Origin: Erwinia sp. 198 | GTDB lineage: Bacteria; Pseudomonadota; Gammaproteobacteria; Enterobacterales; Enterobacteriaceae | Assembly: GCF_003937915.1 (NCBI RefSeq) | Contig: NZ_RHUM01000006.1 | Location: 221,550-285,549 of the forward strand | Direction of reading: 5' to 3' | DNA length: 64,000 nucleotides | Part shown: in pieces, positions 43,240 to 50,098 of the stretch | How positions within the stretch are numbered: position 1 is the first letter of the stretch | Layout: each line of letters starts with the position of its first letter | Program-made: the position numbers and the translations under genes | Notes under the pieces: model-generated | Seen by the model: the letters and a program-made list of their open reading frames with translations, nothing else | Databases searched by the model: none | What the model was told of the DNA's origin: nothing

Positions 43240-44175
43240 ATGGGGTCAATGGGCGATTTAAAAAATATAAATAATTATATTGAAGTAAAAAAGCAAGATT
43301 TTGACAGCTGTATTGATGTCATTGAGCACGATCTTAAAATAGACGGTATAGATGCTACATTAAGATTCCATTATATCAAGTTTAGCGGAAATGGTGTCCC
43401 TTTAATAAATTTGCTAGCTGAAAAGTTGTATGAATATATTGTGCAGTATTGTATAGCATCTAGGAATCGTGAGGGGGAGCTAACGCCTCAGCAATATGCT
43501 CAATTGATAAAGCAAGCGAGAAAATTATTTCGCCATCCAATTATCGATGCCAAAAACCCGGATCAGACAGGAGAAGCCGGGGAAGCTCTACTTTTTTTTC
43601 TAATGGAGGCTGTACTAAATGCGCCACAACTTGTCTCTAAAATGGAATTAAAAACAAATTCAGGTGATGAAGTTAAGGGTTCTGATGGTATTCATGTTAA
43701 ATGGAATGAACAGGAAAACATTGTTGAATTCTATTTTGGTGAGTCAAAGTTATATCAAAGCATTAGCAGTGCTATGGATTCAGCATTGGAAAGTATTGAC
43801 AATTTTCATCTGAAGGGGATGTATAAGCACGAATTTAACATGGTTACAAAGTTTTTTAAGTATGCTAATGACGAGATAAAGTCCGCCATTACAGATTTAA
43901 TTGTTTCTGGTGAGCCGGGTGAAAATGTAAGAATAAATCATGCTTGTCTTATAGGTTACAACTGGAGTGGTTTTAATAAGTTATCGAGAACGAAAGAGCT
44001 AAGTTTAGCTGATTGTTTCATTGAGAGATTTAAGGCTGATTTCCCTCGAATTCATGGGTTAATTAATGAGAAATTTAGTCTTTTTGAAAGAAAAGAATTG
44101 AAGTTCGAGGTTTTTTTTATTCCCTTCCCTTCCGTGTCGGATTTTAGAAATGCGTTTAACAAGGCTTTGGATTAA
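43240..44175 (+). CDS. hamA: Hachiman defence protein HamA (DUF1837 nuclease)
   Basis: HamA is the effector nuclease of the Hachiman antiphage system and is held by the HamB helicase until phage DNA damage or replication is sensed. The 311 residues fit DUF1837. A PD-(D/E)xK-like core is visible: GEAGEALLFFLMEAVL (about 111-126), Asp149 in GSDGIHVKW and Glu168-Ser-Lys170 in YFGESKLYQS. The gene is much richer in A+T than int or alpha, so it was acquired separately. The start at 43240 is uncertain; ATG at 43249 (MGDLKNI) has a better GGGG upstream. It ends 2 bases before hamB. Confidence 0.88.
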   Translation: MGSMGDLKNINNYIEVKKQDFDSCIDVIEHDLKIDGIDATLRFHYIKFSGNGVPLINLLAEKLYEYIVQYCIASRNREGELTPQQYAQLIKQARKLFRHPIIDAKNPDQTGEAGEALLFFLMEAVLNAPQLVSKMELKTNSGDEVKGSDGIHVKWNEQENIVEFYFGESKLYQSISSAMDSALESIDNFHLKGMYKHEFNMVTKFFKYANDEIKSAITDLIVSGEPGENVRINHACLIGYNWSGFNKLSRTKELSLADCFIERFKADFPRIHGLINEKFSLFERKELKFEVFFIPFPSVSDFRNAFNKALD

Positions 44176-44177
44176 AA

Positions 44178-46730
44178 ATGGAAAGTATAAATAAAATATA
44201 TTTAAAGCTGTTAAGGTTAAGCATAGTTCACTTATTGGGAAGGTCATGTGAAGACAGCCGCTTAAATGAAACTGAAATATATAAGTTGCTTTCATATGCT
44301 TCTCTGATTTCATTGTCCTCAGATGATAATGAACTAATAAAGGCATATGAAATAATTAGTCGGGTTATAGAGGTTTCTGAAATATATAGTGAAGGGGTTA
44401 TAGCTGCGGCAGATATTGTCCTGTCTAGGATTGGCAATTTTCCGGGGAGGAAGTTGATGAGAGATAGATTTAATTCGGGCTTAGAGCCAAAGTTGAATAT
44501 GCATCTTTCCTTTGAGAGAATTGCCCGTGAGGCAGAGAATTTACATGAGGGGCATGAGTTAACAGACTTCCAATATAATTTATTAAGCTCTTTAAAAAAT
44601 GCAGAGTCATTGAGTGTCTCTGCCCCCACATCCGCAGGGAAATCTTTCGTTTTAACATTAAATACATTAAGAAGTATCAGAGATAACCCCAAAGGATGTA
44701 TAGTTTATATTGTGCCAACGCGTGCATTAATTTCTGAAACATCTTCAAATTTAAGAAGGGAGTGTAGAAAGGCTGGTCTCGATGGTGTCATTATTCGAAC
44801 ATCACCCGTCACTGTGGAATATAATAAAGTAAAAAATGGAGTTGTTTATGTCTTAACTCAGGAGAGGTTAATTAGTCTTTTGTCTGACATGTATGATTAC
44901 CCTAATTCTTCAATCAACCTTCTCTTAATTGATGAGGCTCATGAAATACAAAAAGGTAAAAGAGGAATTATACTTCAAAACGCCATAGAATTAGCGATTG
45001 AAATGAATCCTAATATCAACTTAATGTTTTCTAGCCCATTGATAAGTAACCCAAAATATTTTCTTTCTCTATTTAAAAAAGAGCGGCATGGCTTAGCATT
45101 AACGGAAACAATCTCTCCAGTTGCTCAAAATATTCTATTAGTTAATAAGGTTAAAGGAAAAGTTAAGGGGATAAGTGTTTCAGCGCTGTTTGATAGAGAT
45201 AGAGTTGAGATAGGTGAGTTCGATATAGGGTTTAGTTTTAGAGGGAATAAAGTAGAGCAAAAAGCATCATTTTCAAAATATGTGGCGGAGAGTGGTGGTT
45301 CAGTCATAATATTTGAAAGCAACCCTGCGGATGCTGAGGCTATCGCAATATGTCTATCTGGTAAACTAACTAAAGCGGTTTTAAGAGATGAGTTTGTTAA
45401 TTTCATTGATTTTGTAAGGAAGGAAATTCATCTAGATTATCCATTGGCTGCATGCCTTGAAGCGGGAGTAGCTTTTCATTATGGTAATATGCCGTCAATT
45501 ATCCGCAATGGCGTTGAGCATTTTTTTAAAGAAGGAGATGTAAAATATATAATTTGCACCAGCACTCTTTTACAGGGAGTTAATCTTCCTGCAAAGCATA
45601 TTATTTTAGAAAATCCTAAAAGTGGAACAGAACCCATGTCACGTAGTGATTTCCAAAATCTATCTGGTAGAGCGGGTAGGTTGATGAGAGAGTTCCACGG
45701 AAATGTATGGTGTTTAAGAGCAGATGAATGGGAATTAAAATCATTTGAGGGGGAGAAATTACAAGAAATATCTTCTGCGATGTCTAATGTTATGTTTGAT
45801 GGTGGGGAGTTGATATTAAATACGATTGAAGGTTATGTAAAAGATGATACTCAAAAGGAACTGGCAGATGTTGCTTTTGCTAAGCTTTACCATGAGCTGA
45901 AAAGGGATGGTTATGTTTCAAGTTACTATTTAAATCCTGCTGATTCAGCTAATTACATGGAAATCCTGGAATACAATCATGGTATAATTGATGAGTTGTT
46001 AATAACTGTCCCGGATGCTATTTTGAAAATGCATCGAAGTATTAGGCCTGATTACATTCAAAATTTATGGGATTTCTTTGATTCTAAAGATAATATTTCA
46101 CCATATTTCCTTTACTCCCCCTACATTAAAGGGGGGAAGAAAAGAATTGATATGGCAATCGATGTATGTAGAGATGTATTTGACTGGCGGATTTCTGATA
46201 AATATTGTAAATGGATAAGTGTGCTGGCCTATAAATGGATGAGGGCTGGTTCGCTTAACTCACTTATCTCATACTCCGTTAATGAAGAACTGTCATCCTT
46301 AGACCGAGTTAAAGCTGAAGAAGATCCAGTGTATGTACCGAAGAAAATTTCTGGTGCTGTCCGGAGAGTTTTGAACACTTTAGAAAACCAAGTTAGGTTT
46401 AACCTAGTTAGGTATATCAAAGTTTATCAGGATGTTTTGACTTACAAAATGAAATTAAACGGGTTAGATATAGCCTCTGAGAAAGTTGAGAATATAAGTG
46501 CTTATCTTGAGTTCGGCTCGTGTAAACCTGTAGATCTCAAATTGATGTCATTGGGAATCTCTAGAAGTACGGCATTAATAATTCGAAAAAAAATGAATTT
46601 ACCCACCAACGCAACTCCTGAGGAATATGTTCTAATCCTCAATAAAAGGAATTTGAAAAGCCTCAAACTCCCTGATTTTTGTTTGAGAGAAATTAATGAA
46701 GTCTTAGGTAATAGCTTTCAAACAGCCTAG
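44178..46730 (+). CDS. hamB: Hachiman defence helicase HamB
   Basis: Superfamily 2, Ski2-like DExH helicase that partners HamA. The 850 residues show Walker A SAPTSAGKS (148-156), motif Ia YIVPTRALI, motif II DEAH (252-255), motif III FSSPL, motif V region TSTLLQGVNLPAKH and motif VI QNLSGRAGRL (about 493-502). The N-terminal ~125 and C-terminal ~300 residues are family-specific. It forms a tight operon with hamA. The very low G+C shows acquisition from a different source than the satellite backbone. No nuclease motif was seen in this subunit. Confidence 0.9.
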   Translation: MESINKIYLKLLRLSIVHLLGRSCEDSRLNETEIYKLLSYASLISLSSDDNELIKAYEIISRVIEVSEIYSEGVIAAADIVLSRIGNFPGRKLMRDRFNSGLEPKLNMHLSFERIAREAENLHEGHELTDFQYNLLSSLKNAESLSVSAPTSAGKSFVLTLNTLRSIRDNPKGCIVYIVPTRALISETSSNLRRECRKAGLDGVIIRTSPVTVEYNKVKNGVVYVLTQERLISLLSDMYDYPNSSINLLLIDEAHEIQKGKRGIILQNAIELAIEMNPNINLMFSSPLISNPKYFLSLFKKERHGLALTETISPVAQNILLVNKVKGKVKGISVSALFDRDRVEIGEFDIGFSFRGNKVEQKASFSKYVAESGGSVIIFESNPADAEAIAICLSGKLTKAVLRDEFVNFIDFVRKEIHLDYPLAACLEAGVAFHYGNMPSIIRNGVEHFFKEGDVKYIICTSTLLQGVNLPAKHIILENPKSGTEPMSRSDFQNLSGRAGRLMREFHGNVWCLRADEWELKSFEGEKLQEISSAMSNVMFDGGELILNTIEGYVKDDTQKELADVAFAKLYHELKRDGYVSSYYLNPADSANYMEILEYNHGIIDELLITVPDAILKMHRSIRPDYIQNLWDFFDSKDNISPYFLYSPYIKGGKKRIDMAIDVCRDVFDWRISDKYCKWISVLAYKWMRAGSLNSLISYSVNEELSSLDRVKAEEDPVYVPKKISGAVRRVLNTLENQVRFNLVRYIKVYQDVLTYKMKLNGLDIASEKVENISAYLEFGSCKPVDLKLMSLGISRSTALIIRKKMNLPTNATPEEYVLILNKRNLKSLKLPDFCLREINEVLGNSFQTA

Positions 46731-46736
46731 CGCGCA

Positions 46737-46755
46737 ATGCTACCCCCGCCTCGCC
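46737..46755 (-). other. Probable cos site (P2/P4 type)
   Basis: On the minus strand the sequence reads GGCGAGGCGGGGGTAGCAT and continues TGCGCGCT. From memory the P2 cohesive end is GGCGAGGCGGGGAAAGCAC followed by TGCGCGCT, so 16 of 19 bases plus the next 8 agree. It lies where P4 carries cos, between the int-side cargo and the sid/delta operon. An intact cos implies the satellite can be packaged by a P2-like helper. Confidence 0.8.
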
Positions 46756-46938
46756 TGCCCGCTTTGTGCATCGTTTTTTATGCAGATGCATGAACCGGTC
46801 GAAGCCGCGCCGGGCGTGGGCTGACGGGATGTTTTTAGTCCCACATTCTGCATGCAAAATCATGCACGTCATGCATGCATTGCTCTTTACAAACCGGGCT
46901 GGCCAGAAAAAGGGCGTTGAAAGGACGAAAGGCAGAGA

Positions 46939-46963
46939 CAAAAAAGCCGCTGGTTTTAGCGGC
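46939..46963 (-). terminator. Terminator of the sid-delta operon
   Basis: GCCGCT pairs with AGCGGC around a 6-base loop. On the minus strand TTTTTTG follows the stem. It lies 10 bases beyond the delta stop codon. There is therefore no room for a psu gene in the same transcript. Confidence 0.85.
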
Positions 46964-46972
46964 CGTTGTTGG

Positions 46973-47224
46973 TCAGTGGAGGGTGCGAAAGGCTGAACCG
47001 TAGCGCCCGAGCGTCTGGCGTTCTTTCACCGGCTCCGGGGTGATGGCGGGAAGCGGTTCGGGCTGCGGCGGCGTGGTAATCACCTTCGTGATGCTCTCGC
47101 TGGTTTTGAACGTGCAGGAGCAGTCGAGGTTGGTGCACTGGTGATAGCGCTCCTTCACCTGTTCCGACATATAGCGGCTTGATTTGGCGTGCGCCGGGCT
47201 TTTGCAGTACGGACAGTGCATCAT
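46973..47224 (-). CDS. Ogr/Delta-type late gene activator
   Basis: Zinc-finger transcription activator of P2-like late promoters. The 83 residues begin MMHCPYCKSPAHAKSSRYMS. Four Cys (4, 7, 30, 35) form the C-x2-C ... C-x4-C finger, and RYMSEQVKERYHQCTNLDC is the family signature. P4 Delta is about twice this size with two Ogr-like units, so this single-domain protein is closer in form to P2 Ogr. It overlaps the sid stop codon by four bases (ATGA), so the two are translationally coupled. Confidence 0.9.
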   Translation of the reverse strand: MMHCPYCKSPAHAKSSRYMSEQVKERYHQCTNLDCSCTFKTSESITKVITTPPQPEPLPAITPEPVKERQTLGRYGSAFRTLH

Positions 47225-47940
47225 GCCTGGCTCTCCTTCTGCTGTTTCTCAAGCTTCTCTTTACGCTCGTATACCAGTTTGTGAATGGATGCCGGGCTGT
47301 TATACAGCTTCATATCCACGCCGGTCAGCGCCGGGCGATAAACGCCCATCTCCGATACGACCGGCTCCGCATCCATATCCAGCCGCGCGGCTTCCGCCTT
47401 ATCGGCCAGCACCTTACCGACCTCGCGGGCGAGTATCACCTCCGGCTCTTCGTGATGTCGGTCAGTATGGCGTCCCCGGTCGTTGAGCCGGAGCGACAGC
47501 AGCTTAAGGCGGACGGCGCGCACCAGCGTGGGGCTGAGGTTGCGCATGGCGGCCTCCCACTGGCCCTCCACGTACTGCGTAAAGGCCGCGTTGTGCGCGT
47601 TAACATAGGCGTGACCGGTGTGCACGGCCCTTATCATCTCCCCTTCGTGCTCAAACTCCAGCTCCTCAATCAGGCCGGTGAACTCTTCGGCCAGCTCGCG
47701 GCTGACGATGCGCTGGCTGTGCTGCGCCCTCAGCTCGTCGGTGAGATTACCGCGCAGGCTGCGAAAGCGGGTGCGCCAGTTCGTTTCCGCTTCCTTCCCG
47801 TTCTCAATGGCCGCCTCGCGCTCTTTTTTGCTGCGGGTAATGGCGGCGGTGATGTCGTTGATTTTCATCATCTGCGCCGTGTGGGCGGTGCGGGTCTCTT
47901 CCAGGCGCGTCATGGCGGGGCTTTTTTCCGGGGTGCTCAT
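47221..47940 (-). CDS. sid: Sid-like capsid size determination protein
   Basis: In P4, Sid forms an external scaffold that makes the helper build a small T=4 capsid, which fits the satellite genome but not the helper. The 239 residues (P4 Sid 244) share the pattern of the N-terminal half: PAMTRLEETRTAHTAQMM, NWRTRFRSLRGNLTDELRAQH, then SRELAEEFTGLIEELEFE. The protein is mostly alpha helical and highly charged. The ATG at 47940 follows GAGAGA. It is the first gene of a minus-strand late operon with the Ogr-type gene. Confidence 0.85.
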   Translation of the reverse strand: MSTPEKSPAMTRLEETRTAHTAQMMKINDITAAITRSKKEREAAIENGKEAETNWRTRFRSLRGNLTDELRAQHSQRIVSRELAEEFTGLIEELEFEHEGEMIRAVHTGHAYVNAHNAAFTQYVEGQWEAAMRNLSPTLVRAVRLKLLSLRLNDRGRHTDRHHEEPEVILAREVGKVLADKAEAARLDMDAEPVVSEMGVYRPALTGVDMKLYNSPASIHKLVYERKEKLEKQQKESQA

Positions 47941-47977
47941 AGCTTTTCTCTCTCTGTAAAGGATGTCGCTATTCTGC

Positions 47978-48186
47978 TGTTCACCACCGGACAAATCATT
48001 TCATTGCTGCCCGCCTGTCGCTGAACAAACACGGCCAAATCTTCACCGCATACCCTCTCTGAGCTTTTAGTTTCATATAAAACTGTTCACTACTCTTCAC
48101 CCCTGAAAAAAAGATAATAAATACAGTAAGTAAAGGGGTGAACACTTGATAATGAACTGTTCACCGGGTGTTCACCGCTGTTCACC
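47978..48186. repeat. Alpha-binding iterons, cluster 1 (ori or crr)
   Basis: The octamer TGTTCACC or its complement occurs exactly at 47978-47985, 48137-48144 (inverted), 48158-48165, 48169-48176 and 48179-48186, with one-mismatch copies at 48040-48047, 48084-48091 and 48094-48101. From P4, type I iterons TGTTCACC bound by alpha make up ori and crr. The rest of 47941-48457 is an AT-rich regulatory stretch that must hold the divergent sid and alpA promoters; I could not place these. Confidence 0.88.
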
Positions 48187-48457
48187 CGCTTTTAAACCGC
48201 CCTTTTTCTGGCGAGCATTTTTTCAGAGTTTTTAGCTATTAATGAATCTGAATTTCCGGTTAATTTTTTATAAGTGATAATCTCTGACAATCGTTGATAA
48301 ACAGTGAGCAACAGGGTGCAACAAAACGCGATTTTGCTCATTTACCACCGGACGACGGCTTGTTTACACGCGCAAAAATATTCTCACAATAGGGGGTTAC
48401 CAGCACAACACGACCGGAACCGGCCAGCGCCGCCCGGATACAAAACGAGGTAACACC

Positions 48458-48715
48458 ATGCTTTCCACCGCTTCACCATCCGCCCCGGCCACGCCGACCG
48501 TTATCGACCTTCAATACCCCCGCGACCGCTTTATGCGCCTGCCGGAGGTTATCAGCACCTGTGGCCTGTCCCGCTCCACCATTTACGACTTAATCTGCCG
48601 CGAGCAGTTTCCTTCGCAGATTTCGCTCGGCGGCAAGAACGTCGCCTGGCTGGCGTCGGAGATTGACGACTGGATGCAGGCCCGCATCGCGCAGCGTGCC
48701 GGAGGTGCGGCATGA
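48458..48715 (+). CDS. AlpA-family regulator (Vis-like)
   Basis: Small MerR-like helix-turn-helix protein of 85 residues. The segment RFMRLPEVISTCGLSRSTIYDLICREQFPSQISLGGKNVAWLASEIDDWM covers the whole AlpA domain. In P4 the homologue Vis acts as excisionase factor and repressor; AlpA in E. coli raises intA expression. GAGG precedes the ATG by 7 bases. It is the first gene of the rightward early operon that leads to alpha. Its stop overlaps the next start (ATGA). Confidence 0.9.
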   Translation: MLSTASPSAPATPTVIDLQYPRDRFMRLPEVISTCGLSRSTIYDLICREQFPSQISLGGKNVAWLASEIDDWMQARIAQRAGGAA

Positions 48716-48960
48716 TTAAGCTTAACTTCGGCACCCGCAGCTACCCGCTGAGCCAGGAAGAGGCCGTGTACGTGGCCGAAAGCCTGCTTGCCGCCGTCGC
48801 GGGCAAAAAATCCACGCTGCCCGCATTCAACAGCGGCCGTCACGGCCATATTTCGGTGCTTACCGAAAAGCCGAAGCCTGCGAAGGGTGGCAAAGGTGAG
48901 CAGAGCCAGAACTTCCGATCAAATCCGCCGCAATCCGATCACGTCCTGACCGATTGCTGA
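48712..48960 (+). CDS. Small hypothetical protein of the satellite early operon
   Basis: 82 residues, not recognised. The N-terminal ~65 residues ([30 protein letters not shown]) look globular with one amphipathic helix; the C-terminal tail is basic and then polar ([24 protein letters not shown]). Translation is probably coupled to the AlpA-type gene by the four-base overlap. Genes of this size are usual at this place in P4 relatives, and their roles are mostly unknown. Confidence 0.65.
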   Translation: MIKLNFGTRSYPLSQEEAVYVAESLLAAVAGKKSTLPAFNSGRHGHISVLTEKPKPAKGGKGEQSQNFRSNPPQSDHVLTDC

Positions 48961-49170
48961 GGAAAAAGGCCCGATGTTTAAAAAAAGGCTTTTTTCTGGC
49001 GAGTCGCCGGTGTACTGTTTTCCCGCTGCCGCAAAATCGGCAGCCGGGCGTAGGAACCCGAGTTACTCAATGGCGACACAGCACGCGCCATGCGTGTTTT
49101 TTTACGTCGTAGCCTCAGTGCGCCAATTTTTAGCGCAGCGGTTTTTATGCCGTTGTGCCTTTAAGATAAT

Positions 49171-49246
49171 GGTGGCTCAGGCGGGGCAGCCTTCGGGCTG
49201 GCCGGTATTCATTGAGGCCGGTATTCCTACCCCCGTCTGGGCTACC
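49171..49246 (+). ncRNA. C4/CI-type antisense RNA of the satellite
   Basis: A 16-bp closing stem pairs GGTGGCTCAGGCGGGG (49171-49186) with CCCCGTCTGGGCTACC (49231-49246), allowing three G-U pairs. Inside are a CAGCC-TTCG-GGCTG hairpin and a GGCC-GGCC hairpin. Between them are CATTGAG (49210-49216) and TTCCTAC (49224-49230). These are complementary to TACTCAATGG and GTAGGAA, which occur as a pair upstream (49050-49056, 49064-49073) and downstream (49257-49263, 49286-49295). The downstream target overlaps the ribosome-binding site of the Icd-like gene. This is the plan of P1 C4 and P4 CI RNA. Confidence 0.88.
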
Positions 49247-49306
49247 ACCCCCGAGTGTAGGAACTCTGGTGGTAGCGTTAACCGCTACTCAATGGAGTCT
49301 GCCACT

Positions 49307-49501
49307 ATGGCCGCAACCCTTATTTCTGCACGCATGCAGTTCACCTTTCTTTTTGCCGCCGTGCGCCGTGCCGATACCGCCGCCCGTCCCTGCATGCTGC
49401 GCACTAACGCCGAAACCGAATCCGCCGCCCGCCGCCTGCTGGCCCGCGACTATGTGCTGTCCTTTGCCGGTCGCCTGCCGCTCTGCGAGGTGGCCGCATG
49501 A
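49307..49501 (+). CDS. Icd-like (host cell division inhibitor-like) protein
   Basis: The ATG at 49307 follows GGAG (49294-49297) at spacing 9 and gives 64 residues, [21 protein letters not shown] and so on, ending [16 protein letters not shown]. This matches the Icd-like family of P1/P4-type elements ([20 protein letters not shown]). The frame stays open back to 48974 through the antisense RNA, with an ATG in each copy of TACTCAATGG (49070 and 49292); longer products, sometimes annotated as Ash-like, cannot be excluded. Expression should be repressed by the antisense RNA in the integrated state. Confidence 0.75.
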   Translation: MAATLISARMQFTFLFAAVRRADTAARPCMLRTNAETESAARRLLARDYVLSFAGRLPLCEVAA

Positions 49502-49764
49502 ATACCCTGTCAGCCCGACTCAATAACCACGACAGCTACCCCATTCCACACGCCGATTTCCTGCGTCTTCAGCATGCCCACAGCGTGGGCGTGACCGTGC
49601 TCGACATGCTGGACGTTATCGAATGTTCCGGCAACCGTAAGAACGGCCCCGACGGCAACGCGCTGGCGTCCGTGGTGGCGCTGCTGACCGACCAGCTCGG
49701 TAAAGTGGTCAGTACCTGTGAATCCGTCATGCTTAACGATATGGAGGTCTCCTGTGACAACTAA
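49498..49764 (+). CDS. Hypothetical protein of the satellite early operon
   Basis: 88 residues, not recognised. It reads [20 protein letters not shown] and appears helical, with a hydrophobic core ([36 protein letters not shown]). No signal peptide or nucleic-acid motif is seen. The ATG overlaps the Icd-like stop by four bases, and its own end overlaps the next gene, so the block is likely translated as a coupled series. Confidence 0.7.
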   Translation: MNTLSARLNNHDSYPIPHADFLRLQHAHSVGVTVLDMLDVIECSGNRKNGPDGNALASVVALLTDQLGKVVSTCESVMLNDMEVSCDN

Positions 49765-50089
49765 TCAGTCCTGCCTGCCCGTTGAGGTGCGCACCGCCGT
49801 TTACCGCCGCGCCGTGGCCCAGGGCTATCTTTCCGCCTGCGAGCATTACGGCCTCGACGTCTCCGCCTCGCTGGACGAGGTGCAGATGACCATCGCGCTG
49901 GAGCTGGAAGGCTATTATGTGCGCAAGTACGGCCCGGAAAACGGCATGGACATGGCCTGCACCATGCTCAGCGAAATGGTACAGCCCGACGTGCTGGTCG
50001 CCGCGCCGCGACTGACGCGCATGGGGGAAACCATGATGGATGAACTGTTGTGCGGTCGCCTGGCCGCATCAAAAGCCACGCTGCATTAA
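49754..50089 (+). CDS. Hypothetical protein upstream of alpha
   Basis: The GTG at 49754 with GGAGGT 4 bases upstream is the best start and gives 111 residues ([21 protein letters not shown] and on); the ATG at 49718 has no ribosome-binding site. The protein is acidic and helical, with ELEGYYVRKYGPENGMDMACTMLSEMVQPD in the middle. It resembles small DUF5375-like proteins found before alpha in P4 relatives, by memory only. It ends 9 bases before alpha. Confidence 0.7.
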   Translation: MTTNQSCLPVEVRTAVYRRAVAQGYLSACEHYGLDVSASLDEVQMTIALELEGYYVRKYGPENGMDMACTMLSEMVQPDVLVAAPRLTRMGETMMDELLCGRLAASKATLH

Positions 50090-50098
50090 GGAGGCCGC

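Noticed and set aside
46766..46996. 76-codon plus-strand frame between cos and delta
   Set aside because: It crosses the delta terminator and part of the antisense of delta, and no ribosome-binding site is seen.
47941..48060. Ogr/Delta-type activator site TGT-N12-ACA before sid
   Set aside because: TGT and ACA pairs exist here but with a spacing of 10, not 12, so no site is claimed.
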